From Eutrigla gurnardus (Eukaryota > Chordata > Actinopteri > Perciformes > Triglidae), in NCBI GenBank assembly GCA_963514095.1, contig OY741280.1, forward strand, positions 14,233,244-14,297,243: 64,000 nt of DNA, given 5' to 3'. A program made the translations under genes and the position numbers. The notes beneath the pieces are model-generated. The model did not search any database. It was given only the letters and a program-made list of their open reading frames with translations, and was not told the DNA's origin. Shown in pieces: positions 13,011-26,747 of the stretch; position 1 is the first letter of the stretch; each line of letters starts with the position of its first letter.

Positions 13011-14869
13011 CTGCAGAGGAAGAGAGATTAGAAAGTGAGAAGGGTAGCACTCCCAGTCCCAGTCCACATGCTGCGTTCGCCATTAACAACGCAGTTTCTC
13101 AGACACTTGCATCGTGACAACGCAGTTTAAATACCAAAACCCTGCTCCAAGCACACATATGGGAAGGTCCTTTCTTTATAATACATATTGCCGAGCATAA
13201 TCATGGCTGCACGAGGGCATTTCATTGCATTCTCAATCTAAGCCCAGAGAAACGGAGAGAGTTTTATATCAGTGTTTTATAGTTAATCACATCATTCCCT
13301 GTAGATCCGTTTACAGTGCTGTGCCTCAGACATATGCACAAGCTGGCATATAAACACCCGCACATACAAACACACACGGGAGCGAGAGGGAGCGAAACAG
13401 TGGGATGGAAGGGGTATTACAAGCCATAAACCAGGAAGTAGATGGGAGAACAGGGACCAACTGTGGTCTTATTGTTTGAACTTGATTGATACAACTATGA
13501 AACTGTTCAGACAGATAGGGGTTTAGGGAGGAGGCGGAGAGAGATGGACAGATTGGGTGAGGGGGAGGCAAGAGCAGAGGGAGCCAACTCTTATACGCCT
13601 CACTCTCTCTCACTCCCCGTCGCTTTTAGCTGAACGGGAACCGGTCGTTTTCATTTCACTTGCATTCTTCTCATGTGGGATATGATTCAGGGATAGGTTT
13701 AGCACTCCCTAAAGCATGAATTTGAATTCAAAGATAAAATCCCAACCAATGTATCACCCAGCTTAAACACTGGGAGAGGCAGAGGATGCCCAATTTGATG
13801 GAGAGGATTCTGCACAGAGGAATGTTAAAAGGGGAGGTAGGAGGAGAGAAATCATTGTGGTAGTGAGAACAATTACTCTCAGTATGTTTCCAAAATGAGA
13901 GGTTCCTTTTCCTGAAAATGTCACCAGATGATCGTCAAACTTCAGACATGTGCGCAGTAATCTTAAAATGAAAAGTACAGCTGCAGGGGACTCTTTCTCC
14001 ATGCTAACGGCAAAACTGTGTAATTATCATTCCCGACGCAGACTGTGGGTAGAGACGATTTGATGTCTGCAAATGAAACGATTGAGTGATTCTTGGTGGG
14101 ATTTGATTCATTTACACAATGACTTCATTGCCGTGCCTTTTCAATTACACCCTCCTCCCTCGCTCCACCCCCCCCCCCCCCCCCCCCATCTCTCACACTC
14201 TCTCTGCACACAGTGCTGGTGATTATTGAAGATTAGATGGACATTTTGCATTTCGTCACTGGTCACACACAAACACAGTCTCTCAGTTTCCTTTATACCA
14301 ATCTTGCTACCAATGTTTTTTTATAATTATTATTAGAATCTTGAATGTGATGGGGGCCCGAAGACCAAAGCTTGTGGATTATTTAAAAATAGATATAACT
14401 AGAACAAAAATAACAGAAATATCTTTGCTTCAAAATAAGTTCCCATTGCAGATAAACACTCCTTTGGCCTGTAGTTACTTGAAATACAGTTTTTTTTAAA
14501 GGGTTATATTTAATCCCAGTCCTCACAGAGCATGGACAACATAAACGAGAGAGAAAAATCGTTTTGTTAAAGACCCTGATGGACCCCCCCCCCCCTCCAA
14601 CCGCCATCCTCCTTATCTTCACAGACACACAGTAAGGAAGAAAAAATGCACACTGACAGGGCACATTTGGACACTAGTACACACACACACACACACATCC
14701 AGGGTCATCCATCATGGTGGCGACCCCCTGCGCTGTATTGTGATTGGATGTCAGGTTGGCCTAGTGTTGCGACCTGTTGGCCTATCGATTTTGCCAGTTA
14801 GTGTGGCCCCCCTCAGTGACAGGATGTTTGGTGTTCGGTGTTCTATCAGACACACATTTACTTTCCTAA

Positions 14870-14881
14870 CACACGCACACG

Positions 14882-14919
<38 letters not shown>

Positions 14920-14937
14920 CACACGCGCACGCACGCA
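14870..14937. repeat. (CA)n/(CGCA)n microsatellite
   Basis: CA array with several CG substitutions. Poly-C runs precede it at 14168-14187 and 14584-14595. The rest of 13014-14869 shows no gene. Confidence 0.9.
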
Positions 14938-15049
14938 ATGCCCGTCGGTTTGTCGTTTAGGGAACTATCGCAAACACACACGTCTAAGCCACTCCTTGTA
15001 TCACTTTTTTTTTTTTGCATTTTTTATTTTCACGGAAAATATCTATCAT

Positions 15050-15575
15050 ATCTTTTTCATAAAATGTTCTGTTTTCATTCTACTTCTCTTTCTTCCTCCT
15101 CTGCTCCATCTATCCCTGCTTCTTTAGCAGCTACTTTTTATACCTCTCTCCCATATCCCTTGTTTTTTCTTCACCTCCCCCTTCCCTCAATGTATCTTCC
15201 TGTCACACTCCATCCATCCCCTCCCATCCTGTCCCTTCACTCCCACCTCCTCAACTAAAAACTTTGATGACATGCCAGCTCCTAGCCTCTCCCTCTCTAG
15301 CCCTCCCTTGTTCCACCCATCCCACTATATCACCCCTTCTGTCCATCCCCGCATTCTCCCTTACTATTTCTCCCTAGTTTATTGTGAACATCACATACTT
15401 TCATTACACTAGTTTATTCAGTAGCCAGCGGCTACACCACACTCCTTTTCATGGTTTATTGCCGCCTGCCCTCTCTTATTTATTTTCTTACACCCTCACT
15501 TCTTCCTCCTCTCTATTCTCTCCATCTATATCTGCCTCTCTCGCTTCCTCGTCTCCTCCTCTCCCCAGTTTACCA
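15050..15575 (+). repeat. pyrimidine-rich low-complexity stretch
   Basis: About 520 bp are dominated by C and T on the plus strand (cctcc, ctccatc and tctctctc blocks) with few purine interruptions. No regular unit is visible. It lies between two (CA)n arrays at 14870 and 15660. Confidence 0.6.
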
Positions 15576-15656
15576 TAACCATGATTTGAGTCTCAGTTGC
15601 TTCATTACAAGCTGCTGCTTTTATAGGCCATCTGTAGAACTATCTGCATTTGTCTC

Positions 15657-15660
<4 letters not shown>

Positions 15661-15709
<49 letters not shown>
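15661..15709. repeat. (CA)n microsatellite
   Basis: Pure CA array of about 24 units; a second CA array lies at 15782-15819. Confidence 0.95.
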
Positions 15710-15711
<2 letters not shown>

Positions 15712-15781
15712 GTACGTATACAGGAACACACAAAAACCTGCATACAGAGCAGACACACCAGCATACAGCTACTCTTTCTAC

Positions 15782-15813
<32 letters not shown>

Positions 15814-15820
15814 CACACAA

Positions 15821-18800
15821 CCATTTACCTGGCTTTTATTTCTCCCTAGATAAGCAATTACAGTGGAGTCCGGGTACAGGGAGCATGAGATGGAGCGGGA
15901 AGAAGTGAGACAGGAGAGAAGAAACTGAGTGGTGGGTAAAAATTGAAAGCAAGGCGCTAGAAGAAAAAATACGAGAATTCTGCCATACTTTCAGAGTTTT
16001 TAGTGAGACAGATGACACCGCAGGCTGGAGGACTGGAGAGGGGGAGTGAAGGACAGCGATGACATCGGGAGAGAGACAAATAGGGAGACGGAAAAGGGAA
16101 AGAGAGGCAAAGACAGAGAGGGGTGATTCAGTGAGTTTGGAGGTTTTACGCCTCCGTCAGCATAACTTCTATAAAAGATGAACCGAGTTTGATACGGAAA
16201 ATAATAAATGCTGAAACGCTTGAAAATAAAGCATAGAATATCTTACAGGGAACCAAGGACATGGATTCCCATTTGCTGCATCTGAAATTCAGAAATTTGT
16301 TTCAAGACATTTCCCATAAAAGCTGTGCGGTTTATTAGGATTTTGGAAGAAGAGACGGATGAGTCCCGAGGTCTTTAACAAACAGATACGAGTCCTGGGA
16401 CACACCGGATGGTTTCACTGGCTGTCGATTTCCGATTCAGTTGACTGTCAGTTTGATTCATCCAACACTTTGATCAACTCTGTTTATAGACGTATAAAGA
16501 CCTTGTGTCATAAAACAATTTCAGTCTGTTAAGTTAATTTGATTTTATAGCATAAGTTTCACGTCACTTCTGTTCATTTTTATGGTTGAGTAATTGGTGT
16601 GTTGCGCCTGGTTTCCACAGAGCTCCCTATGTGAGTCCATTTATTCCTCCGGCATCTCCGTGACCTCTTGATGGGTTTGTTAAACTCCTCCTTCCACTTT
16701 ATATCCGTCCAGTTTTAATGTTATGTGTTGTAAAGAGAGAGGGAGAGATGGAATATTAAATTATAATGTTATAGCTGTGATTATTGCAGTGCAGTGTTAT
16801 GGTGTGAAGGCAGGGCTTGCTTTTTGTTTAACCAGAAACGGCAGCTACATCTCTCTTGCTAAATACACCAGACTCCATTGAAAAAAACTGAAATTTAAAG
16901 TGTGTCATGAAACGAACTGAAATCAAGCTTCGCAAATAATACTCACCCAAACCACTTTGGTTCATTATTCCACTGTTTCGACGATTACTCTCGTTTGGTT
17001 GAAATAAAGGATTAATTCAGTGTTTGAATGAGTGGAGTGAGAGAGGAGGTCAGACAGAGAATAGCGATGGAAAACAGCTGTAAGGCGAACATTTTCACAT
17101 CTAATGTATTCAAGGGCATATTTGCCCAAACTACAGTTGGAGGGAATATTAACCAATACAGGTTGGATCAGTTTTATTTTGTTCCTGTTGAAATAGGAAT
17201 ATGTGTGTTTTATGACACGGTAAAATAACGGTTTTGGTCAATGAAGACGGTGTATTTGGCAAAAGCAATATAGCTGCTTCTTCAGGTTAAACAAAGATGA
17301 TTCTCCTCTTTAACATCCATCTCTGTAGGGTCCTTTCTGTTGTCAGACATCTATAATACTAATCTGAGCCTGTCAATGGCAAAAAAAAGCACTTGTGATG
17401 TTGAGGTTCACTTTCACACTGTGATCTGTAATTAAGGCTTAAGCTTCTTTATCTTTTTAACCTGCATTCACTGCCAAGTTAGTGTGATATCCTGGATGTA
17501 TGCTTCAAACGCCTGTTGTAGACCCTTCTGTGTGCTTCTGCCTGAACCGGCTTTCTGTTTTCCCAAAGATTAGATCATGTTTATCCAGGGAGTGCAGTTA
17601 ATGACGGTGTGGGTTCCGTGGTAGCTCCGACAGCTTTACGGAGTTGATAATGCCAGTTCATGTTCACATTACGGCTCCTACGTGTCATCACTCTGCTGGG
17701 CAACACGTTCCTCTTCAATGATATTCTTGCAGTGCTTCAAAAACAGAATACTGTCCAGTTCCTCGAAAAAGGTGCATGTGGATTTTTTGTCCTCTTTCTT
17801 AACTTTTCAAAATGATTGAGAAAAAAATCGCATTCAAACAAGTGCATTAATTTATGTTTTAATAGCTTGAATGCATCATAATATAACTCATTGCAACCTC
17901 TGCTATTCATCCAAGCAGGACTGTGCTGCCCATCAGCAGCTCCTGGCAATTTCAACACATATTTACTGTGAACAAACTAACATTTAAATGGGATCAATGA
18001 CTAGAAAACATCTATACCCATCTCCCAATTGCATATTTTTTCTGAATATTGACCCAATAATTGGTGGCTGTTCAAACAGCGTGACGACAAACCTAGAGGG
18101 CTAAAATACAAAAGCAAAGGGCAAAGCAACAGAGGTTGTGGTGGTCACAATGCACTGGTTCTTACTGTAGAATTATCTTTTTTTTAACAAAGCTACTAGG
18201 ATCATATGTGTCAGTTTTTATTTTACTGCACAAAACTCTGAGAAACTTGAGCAAAGTTTGGTTGTGGCTACACTGCAGTTTAACAGAGATGTGGTTGAAA
18301 AGATAAGACATTTTTGAGCCCATTTTATTCAACTATAATACATGCATAATATATATATATTTACAATATTGACAGTAGAAACTTTGTTCCTTGAGAAACC
18401 CATCCATTGTGAGAAAGTTGCTGCAGAGCTGTCAAGCAACTGTCATTCATACTCGGAGTCAAGCAATTTCCTCAAGTTCTAACTATGACAGCTTAACAAC
18501 CACAAATAGGATGATATGGAATTATTCTACATGGCTGTGTGCTTTTTAATACGAAAAGATTAACAGCTAGATGAGACATCCGCCTTTTGAAAATTGTGAC
18601 ACCTTTCTCTACAAAAGCATTAACAGTATAAAATATAAAAAGCCACTGAAAAGCCCATTATTAAGGATCATGCTGTGCAAACGCTGAGAAAAGAAAAGAC
18701 TGATGTGAAGGGACTAAGGGAGGAAGGAATGCAGCGTTTCTCTTTTACAGTCTATTTTCAACCAACAATAAATAAGTTTAACTACTGCATGTCTCTTCAT

Positions 18801-21800
18801 AATAACAGTTTGAGTGTGATGAAGAGAGAGATAAGGGTCTACCTAAGTGGAGTTCATACGTGGTCGCTGCTTGATAAAAGTAGTTGGGGGCACACCGCAA
18901 CCACTACACAACAAGAGGCATGTATGCAATAATGCAAGCCGTGCACAGCAAGCACCCCCCAGTTCTGGCCTGCAGTCCAATAAGAGCAACAGCGGGGGAT
19001 AAGACTGCAGACTCTATTCCAGACAAATTCCCTTTGAGTGTTGAGTCGGCTCCCTGTGGCGAAGCCAGGCACAAGCACCAGCAACATAACTAATCATTTA
19101 ACACCATTCCCCCCCCCCCCCCCCCCATTCATGCACTGGTCTAAAGAAACAACTTGAAAGTAATAATAACTGCAACATTGCTTACGCAGGCACAGAAAGA
19201 GCCAAACTTTGAGGGTAAATTCAGCCACGTAAGAGTAGAGCTCTAACTCGACCTAAAGAAGAAACTTCAGACAATGGCCTGCTCAAGGAATGATTGGTTC
19301 CATCCTTTTCTTCTAATATATTGTGAGAGGCAGTTAAACCTACCTAAAACAGCACGCCTCTGCAGTGTTTGTGTAAAGATAATGGCCGTATATACATATT
19401 ACAGCATTTAGGGGGAGTTGGCTTCATGCAGAGTTCCATTTCTGCACCGACCATCCACTTGATTAGTGATTACATGAGTGCTTAACACTGCCAGTTCCAA
19501 AATGTTTCCAGTACAACTCTGCATTTCGGTGAAACTGACAACTTGACAGCACAATGTGTCTGCTCTAATCATGTTGCCAAAACGCATCGGTTGTCTAATT
19601 GGCTCCTAAGGGAATGAGCCAGAGGCCTACTTGGTTTTAACAGGAGGCATCACAGTAAAAGGTAAGTTGGTGTTTGTCTTTACACGTTAACTTTCACACC
19701 AGAGACCTGGATTTGTAGTTTATCTCCCACCAATTGATAAATATGACATCTTTATTTGCTAAAACCTTCCCCCATCATCCATACTGTAGTTATCAGTCAC
19801 TGGTATCATGGGACTTTTAATGGAAACATTGGCATTAACGTTCGAAAACACTATCCAATATAAACATTTTGTCTGCCAGGAATGAACACACACACACACA
19901 CACTTCCATCTCCCTCCAGAAACAACTTTTGATTGGTAGATGGTTGGTGATGGTGTAATTATAAGTAATTATGATTAATTATGAAAACATCAATGAAGGG
20001 AAAAGTTAGTCGGTGGTAGCAGAAAGCGATTGGGAGGGAAAGCGATAAAAAAAAAAGAGAGCGAGAGCTGTTAGAAACATAAGATCATGTGGCAGCGGGG
20101 AAGATCAGTTAATACCCACACAACTGTGTTCCTAATGATCGTAGCTTCTGGTGGAGATCAAACATCATGGACTCCGAGCAACAGACCACTAATGTCTCTC
20201 TGGATTTGTTACACGCCACAACACAGACAATCAAACACGCCACGCACTCTCCCCGAAGGTAAAAGCAGTCCTGAGAATTGCCTTAGCGGTGCCTTGATGT
20301 TCTGTGTGAACAATAATTATCTGTATTCAATACCGCCATGAAGCAGGTACAGGAAGTCATGGTGTCCATACAGCTCCGATACTGGTGATCCTCTGGAACC
20401 TCATAAGAGATTACCTGAATGATCAGGAACAGATAAGAGCCAAACTGGGAAGGAAATACCCCCCAAATATTGTTAAAAGTACAATTATTATTTACTAAAC
20501 ACTGTTTGTTAGCCTAAAATCCATCCTTTATTTTCCATGTCTACATTTCATGATACTGGTCAGCTCAGTGTAGGAAAAACATTTTATGCATCAAACAAAA
20601 TAATCCAAATAATGAATAATGACTTTTCACATAAATGCGGTGAAGTGAATAGAATACTCTATATTTGAACTATTGAAGTTAAGTATACACTTTCTGATAG
20701 AAGCACACAATTAGAGTCAGGATGCAATTCAATGAGACAGGGTGAATCAAGTTTATCATTTGGAGAAAGACAATAACCCTGTCCAACACTATTACTTCAT
20801 GTTTGTAGAGAGAATATCCATCTGAGAGCGTTACTTGAAAAGACGCACTTAGGGTTTTTTCCCCCAGCCTTGCAATTTCCTTCTATGTAATTGAATGAGC
20901 AGATAATGATGGGAGTCTGACTTGCTCACAATGAAACATGGGGATGTCAATTATCAGCCCTTTACCTCCACTTCACTGGTGTGTGTGTGTGTGTGCTCAA
21001 GTGACAGTGTGTATGTGCATGTGTGTGCCATTGTGTGCATGTCGCTGCACGTGTACATATGAGTGTGTGTTTGTGTTGTGTGTGATTTTTTTTGTCTGTG
21101 TCTATGCGAGAAGAGCTCCTTGATGCTGTGATCAATGTTTCTCAGAGGCCCAGTTCAATAAACCATTAGATTTCCCTCTAAAGACATCCTGCCAACAGAA
21201 CTTCATTAGACACAAACACACACAAACACACACACGTACGTACACCTAAAGGAGAAAATATACCACACAAAACCTTCTCCCACTAATTGTCCTGTGTTTA
21301 CAGGCCGTAGCCATCAGCACTGAATAAGATCACGGGTGAGTTTGTTTGCGTCGGCCCCTTTCTGTACAATCTACAGCGGTACACTATCTATTTCCCTTGA
21401 TCTGACCTGAAAGGACTGACTCAGGCTTTCTGAAGACTAGAACACATCGCCTCCATCGCACTTGATCAAACAAAAATGGTACAAGGCCCAGTGTTAACGG
21501 GCGCTGCAGAAACAGACAGCTTTTTATTACACTGACTTGACTGTAGATGGGTCATATTAAAGACATATGTTGGGACTTTTGGCAATTATAATGCTTAGTT
21601 GTGTGTGAAACAGTTTGACAATCTATGTATTATGTATGTATTTAGTACAACACTGATTATTACATCTATAGAGGGGAGGCCTGATAGCAGTTTTCTCAAT
21701 GCACAAAGGTAAGCTTGTTTATATTCTCAGAGGTCAGTATACCATTGAGCTCTGACATACCATTAGTGGCTTATATCAAGGGGTTACACTGATTTAAGTC

Positions 21801-23225
21801 GGGGTCCTGATTTGCTTTCCTCTCTCTCTAACTGACCCGTCTCTTTGCTGTCTCCCATCCATCTCCCCCTACCGCCTCCCCTCTTATCTCTTTCCACAGC
21901 CACCCCTCTTCTCACGATTAATTAAACCTGTTTGTGCGCGTGTGAGCGTGTGCGCACGCGTGCATCCGGCTTCAGTATTAATTAAAGGTGTGAATGCTAA
22001 TTGGTCCGATCAATAACAGGTCATTAGGCCTCAGGGGCCGACGGCCAATAGGAAATCGTTATGTGTCTGACATCACTGTCACTCTGCTAAAGCTCCACTG
22101 CACTGTGACACATGCACACACAGACACACACAGGCAGATCTGTACTGCCACACTACTGCCATCTTGAAGGATAGGGTCACCTCAAAGGTTACGAAAGAGA
22201 CAGACAGAGAGGTCAGAAACAGAAGCGAGACACAACTGGCACAACCTACTGTACGTCCCTTAAACTAAATCAATATCCATTATGGGAAGCAAGAAAGCAA
22301 GGGGCAGAGAAATGTTTCAAAAAAAAAAAAAAATGTTGTCATTGAATAGAAGTGAGTTAATGAGCGCGTCCTCTCAGAAGGGCTTTTTGTGCGGATCGAT
22401 ACCAGAGCACTCTTTTCTCTCCCCGATCACATACCTTCTTTTCAAAACTCATCTTTTGTTTTCAGGCTCTCCTCTCACTTTTCTCCAAGGCTTCTAACTA
22501 ACAGTTATCGACAGTGTGATATTCAGCCCGATAACTATGAAGAAAACACTGACCTGCATCTCAGCAGCTATTACTGGACAACAGGAGAGAAGAGGAGAGG
22601 AGGGCAGCACAGACGGTATTGTGTGTTACTGGTGCTTTACTTGATGGGATATTGGCACGTTGCTCCAAACCCACCCAAACACTGACCCGACTAACCTCCA
22701 GTGCCACCCTTGCACCAATATAATTGCTTTTGTGTGGGAATGAACTTCAACTTGAAGATCCACTTCTTGGCCACGGTCTCTCTTCACAACCTCTCTGTCT
22801 GTTTGACAAGGCCACAAAGGCATTGGGCAGAGCAAGCACATTTAAAGATGGAGATCAGCTTCATTCCGACTTTGCAGTCAATATGTCGCATTAAATAACT
22901 TGCTTGTGAGTTTGTTTTTCTTGATGACTCCGAAACCGTTCTTTCGGCTCTATCCTCAAGCCTTATTAATGCTGTTGATCTTTCCACCCGACAGTTAGAA
23001 TTATGGGTGCAATGAACGTTATTGCCTCTAGGGGTCATTATTCAGGCTCTTACTGTTGTTCCTATTCCTCTAACACCAACAGACAGACCTTTCGCCTGTC
23101 CTTAAACAAACTGCCACCAAGTAAGCAGACGGCAATGGAGGGCTATGCAAGGTTAATGCTGTTAAGTGGTGTATGAAACATTAACTAGTAACCCATGTAC
23201 GGGCCGTTGCCTAGAGAGCCAGTCA

Positions 23226-23228
<3 letters not shown>
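15821..23228. other. intronic sequence, no gene seen
   Basis: Largely unique AT-rich DNA. Minor features: an 18-nt poly-C run at 19109-19126, short CA/GT arrays near 19890, 20980 and 21210, and a TAAT-rich segment at 21900-22080 with CCAAT-like motifs. No exon was recognised. Confidence 0.55.

Positions 23229-23291
<63 letters not shown>
23229..23291. repeat. (GT)n microsatellite
   Basis: About 31 GT units; a shorter GT array follows at 23425-23451. Confidence 0.95.
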
Positions 23292-23294
<3 letters not shown>

Positions 23295-23421
23295 GTGACT
23301 GACAACTTCAGTCACACTCTGGTGTAAACTGTGCACACCTAGTTGTCTATGACAATGTGTGCATTAGTCATCACTCTGTGCTAATAACATCTGTGTGTGT
23401 GTGTTGTTGCTTGCTGTTGAG

Positions 23422-23451
<30 letters not shown>

Positions 23452-23452
<1 letters not shown>

Positions 23453-24709
23453 CATGCCAGAATGTGTGTGATATCTAATAGCTGTGGTTACTGTAGCGTG
23501 ACTTATTAAATTTAACATCAAGGTACCCCCTGGAAAGCTGACTGACAGATGCCGGCACACACAAATAAACCCACACACACTCACACACACACACTCTTAA
23601 GTGTGAAACTAACCAACCAAAACAGACCCAGCTGAGTAATCATCCTACATATTAAGGCAATGATTATATACCGTCTGAAAACCAAACTGAATGTCAATTG
23701 AGGCAAAGAGAATTTGCATAACCTCCATCGATAAAATAAAGGATAAAGAACACACTGAAATAAACAGGTCACTATCACATCAACAGGCACAGGGCCACAC
23801 ACAACTGTCTTCTATTCTTATTGATGTTACTCCTCATTTGCGGTGCTGAAGGAAACACGTTAATTTCTTTCGACTCATCCGCATCCTGTCCCTTTTAATC
23901 TCTTCTTCTTCTTCTTCTTTGTGCCATTACTGTAGTACAAAACCAACAAGTGTTCCCTCTGCACAAGACCAGCATATTCCATTGATAGCACATGACGGCA
24001 TCGTCGTTTGTGCTGTTTTTTTGTGTGTATTTGGTGCACTGGGGATTCAATTTATCACAACGTTCTTCTTTTCATCACGGGACAACATTTCAATAATTGT
24101 GACTATCTGTTGTGACAGACACAGACATCACAAGGCACAACTCTGTCCCGTATCCGCTGCAAAGTAAAGGAGTCATTTTAATGAGATGTACTTGCTTTTG
24201 TGTCACAGCTATCTGAATGTGAGCAAAATGTGGTGTTGGAATAATATTCCCCCAAACGATTCAAATAGTGGCTTCGCAGCTGCTGTTATATACTGTGTTT
24301 TACATTGATATGTTATTGATATTAAAGAAAAATGCTGTGTAACCCAAAGGCATTACAGCTCATGGAAATGTTTAAAGAAAAAGTTGGAATGCTGACAAAA
24401 ATACATCTGTATTTTAGAAGAGAGAGAGAAAACTGAGCTTGTACTCTACTTTTGCCTTCTATACTGCAGCTCTCCATCCTACGAGACAGAAGTTAGATAT
24501 TCAAAGCAGTGGGATAGTGAAATAACAAAAATCTGCTGATAGAAAGCAGAGCACAGGGGCTAGAAAACACAGTGCTGATAGTCATTTTAAGAATTAATTA
24601 GATGATTAAATATTGAGAAAAGGCCCCATGGAATACCCTTAAATAATGAAATGTGCTGATGAAAGCAAGTAAAGGAGGTTAGAGATCATTCAGTCGACGT
24701 TCTTTATCA
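23452..24709. other. intronic sequence, no gene seen
   Basis: Unique AT-rich DNA with a short (CTT)n near 23903. Nothing else recognised before the CpG-rich patch. Confidence 0.55.
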
Positions 24710-25000
24710 CTTTTTATTGGGCGGCGTTACGTTTGGGGAAAACCCCCTTCGATTGGCCGCCGGCGTTGAAGGAGTCGCTTTGCCTAAATCCTCCCCTCGG
24801 AAGTGCTCTCTGAACGGCGGCATCGCAAAACCGCCACGTCAGCATGACCCTGCTCATTCTGTAGTTATGCTAATCAGGTGACATTCCTTCCAGCTTGGCA
24901 GGAGGAGCTGATTGGATGGGCCGAGGTGGCGACCCCGAAGGGCGGCCGTTTGATTGGTTGGCTGGTATAAAGCTGAATAATGGACTGACATTGGCCAGGA
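24710..25000 (+). promoter_or_regulatory. CpG-rich CCAAT/TATA promoter-like patch inside the intron
   Basis: About 20 CpG dinucleotides fall in roughly 250 bp, far above the flanks. ATTGG (inverted CCAAT) occurs at 24716, 24752, 24911, 24953 and 24990. Other motifs are a GC-box-like ttgggcggcg, a CACGTCA CRE/G-box hybrid at 24835-24841, an octamer-like ATGCTAAT at 24867, and TATAAA at 24966. Motif order would suit a plus-strand start near 24995, antisense to csmd3. No convincing first exon or coding frame follows. It could also be the relic of a CpG-rich mobile element. Confidence 0.35.
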
Positions 25001-25698
25001 GGCTGTATTTTCTTTATCAACACACATTTACATACACACTGCTCCAGATCATGAGCACACTTCCCACCAACACAGCCTATATTTTAACCAGGTGGCCAGT
25101 GGTGATCTGACAGACCTGAATATCAAATCAATATATCACTTGATGTAAATTCTGTCCTGTCCTGCCACAGGGGGGGTCACTATAACTCCATAGCATTAAA
25201 TATCATTAAGATATGAGGCCAATATATTATCCACAGGCCTTCTTTTAGTGTCAAGTGTCTATCTTGCCAATCGAGGCACTGGAGAACTTTACCCTACACT
25301 TTACTTTGATTACATTATCCAGAGCTGCTTTTCGGACAATCTTTGATGTGGAAAACGTGTCCTTTGGCAGCTTCTTAATCAAAATCCCTCATTGAATTGG
25401 TTAGTTTTATCCAGGTATCGTATTCATTCGTCATTTGCTGGACTTCTGTGATGTGAGGCACCTACAGTCTCCGGCCTGGCCAGATACGAAGATGTCTGGC
25501 AGGCCTTAAGTGTAATTACATTATCCAAAGATCAAATTGATACATCGTGTGGATAGTCATTGAAGGCCAGAGAGGTTTGGCAGCTATTCTGTTGCATACC
25601 ATTATAAAATGACACACTGTGATCCAGATTACAAGCTAATGTATCTTGCTCTTGACAACGCCAGGTAACTTTGAAGAGTAACATTTCTTTCTGTTCAA

Positions 25699-26747
25699 TA
25701 GGGCCCGACCGATATGGTTTTTTCAGGGCCGATACCGATACCGATATTTATGAAAATGGGAGGCCGATAACCGATATATGCAACCGATAAATAGAAGAAA
25801 AAAAGTAGTTTACTTAAAGTAAAAAATAAAAAATGCCCGGTTGTACAAACGTCATCACGTCCTAATACTACACATGCATGGCTTGATGTTGTTTTTAAGG
25901 AGCGCCGTCTCTGCATATATTTATATTAAACACTCGACCTGCATCAGCGAATGTGCGCACGAGCGGATCTGTGCGAGCAGGCAGCGCGAGGAAAGCGGAT
26001 TTTGGACGGAGAAACACAGCGGCATTTTTCTTATAAATGCACCGGTCCGGTTCCGGTACCGGTCCGGTACCGGTCCGGTTCCGCTCACACCACGAGTCTA
26101 AAGAGAACAACATCAAGCGTGTAAAGTACACGAAAAACGTAGCGGGAGCGCGCGGCGAGGATTGTTGCGGCCGCGCATCTTGCGGAGCAAGTCTACTGTG
26201 CTGCGCGGAGGCGCTCCTAATGTAAATGATTATTGATTTATGAATTAATTGATAGGTAGCTTATTTTTGGAGTATTGATTTTTTTTTTTTGGCCTGGCGG
26301 CAGGCCTCCTTGGCCTGGCGGCCCGCCAGGCCTGTACAATGGTAGGGGAAACACTGCTTACCTCGAAGGAAATGTGTTTTCTCTGCTTTAAGTTGTATCC
26401 GCACGCAGCACCGTCCTTAGCCCCACGTGGCCGTCTAGAAACCGCTCACGAGTCACAGGGAGCGTGAAGGCACCCCGCCCCGCTTGCAGCCTTGCGTGTT
26501 GATTGGTTGTATTCCGTGTGCCAAACCAATCAGATGCTGTGACGGGCGAGGCAACTTGGCAAGGCTCATGAATTCCAAGTGGCAAGAGCGGAAGGCGCGT
26601 TCAGAACGAAACGGCTGCAAAATTGGTTGTGAAAATTATATGAACTTATCGGTGGGAATTTATGGAAAGTATGGCCGATACCGATATCCCTAAAATGTTA
26701 AATATCGGCCCGATATATCGGTGCGGCCGATAATCGGTCGGGCCCTA
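25699..26747. mobile_element. hAT-like DNA transposon, non-autonomous, complete ends
   Basis: The element is 1049 bp. Its left end reads tagggcccgaccgat and its right end is the exact inverted copy (atcggtcgggcccta), a 15-bp perfect terminal inverted repeat. It is flanked by an identical 8-bp direct repeat, ctgttcaa, at 25691-25698 and 26748-26755. An 8-bp target duplication is the hallmark of the hAT superfamily. Many ccgata/tatcgg motifs cluster within about 100 bp of both ends, as expected for subterminal transposase sites. No transposase frame is visible, so it needs a helper in trans. The interior is CpG-rich and contains what looks like the end of a second hAT element near 26291-26356, and paired CCAAT boxes near 26500-26535. 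Confidence 0.9.
26291..26356 (-). mobile_element. possible nested hAT terminus inside the larger element
   Basis: The stretch ends in ggtaggggaaacactg, whose complement starts cagtgtttcccc, a common terminal sequence of hAT elements as I remember them. Just inside is a perfect 21-nt palindrome (26312-26332, arms ggcctggcgg / ccgccaggcc around one C) and a second copy of the same arm at 26291-26300. I could not find the matching left end or an 8-bp duplication, so this may be a truncated nested insertion or a captured end. Confidence 0.4.

Noticed and set aside
14740..15258. 172-codon frame with Ser/Leu/Pro-rich end
   Set aside because: It runs through a CA array and a pyrimidine-rich low-complexity stretch; no domain or conserved motif.
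23902..24167. Frame resembling a small membrane protein
   Set aside because: Hydrophobic stretch only; no homology recognised and no supporting signals.
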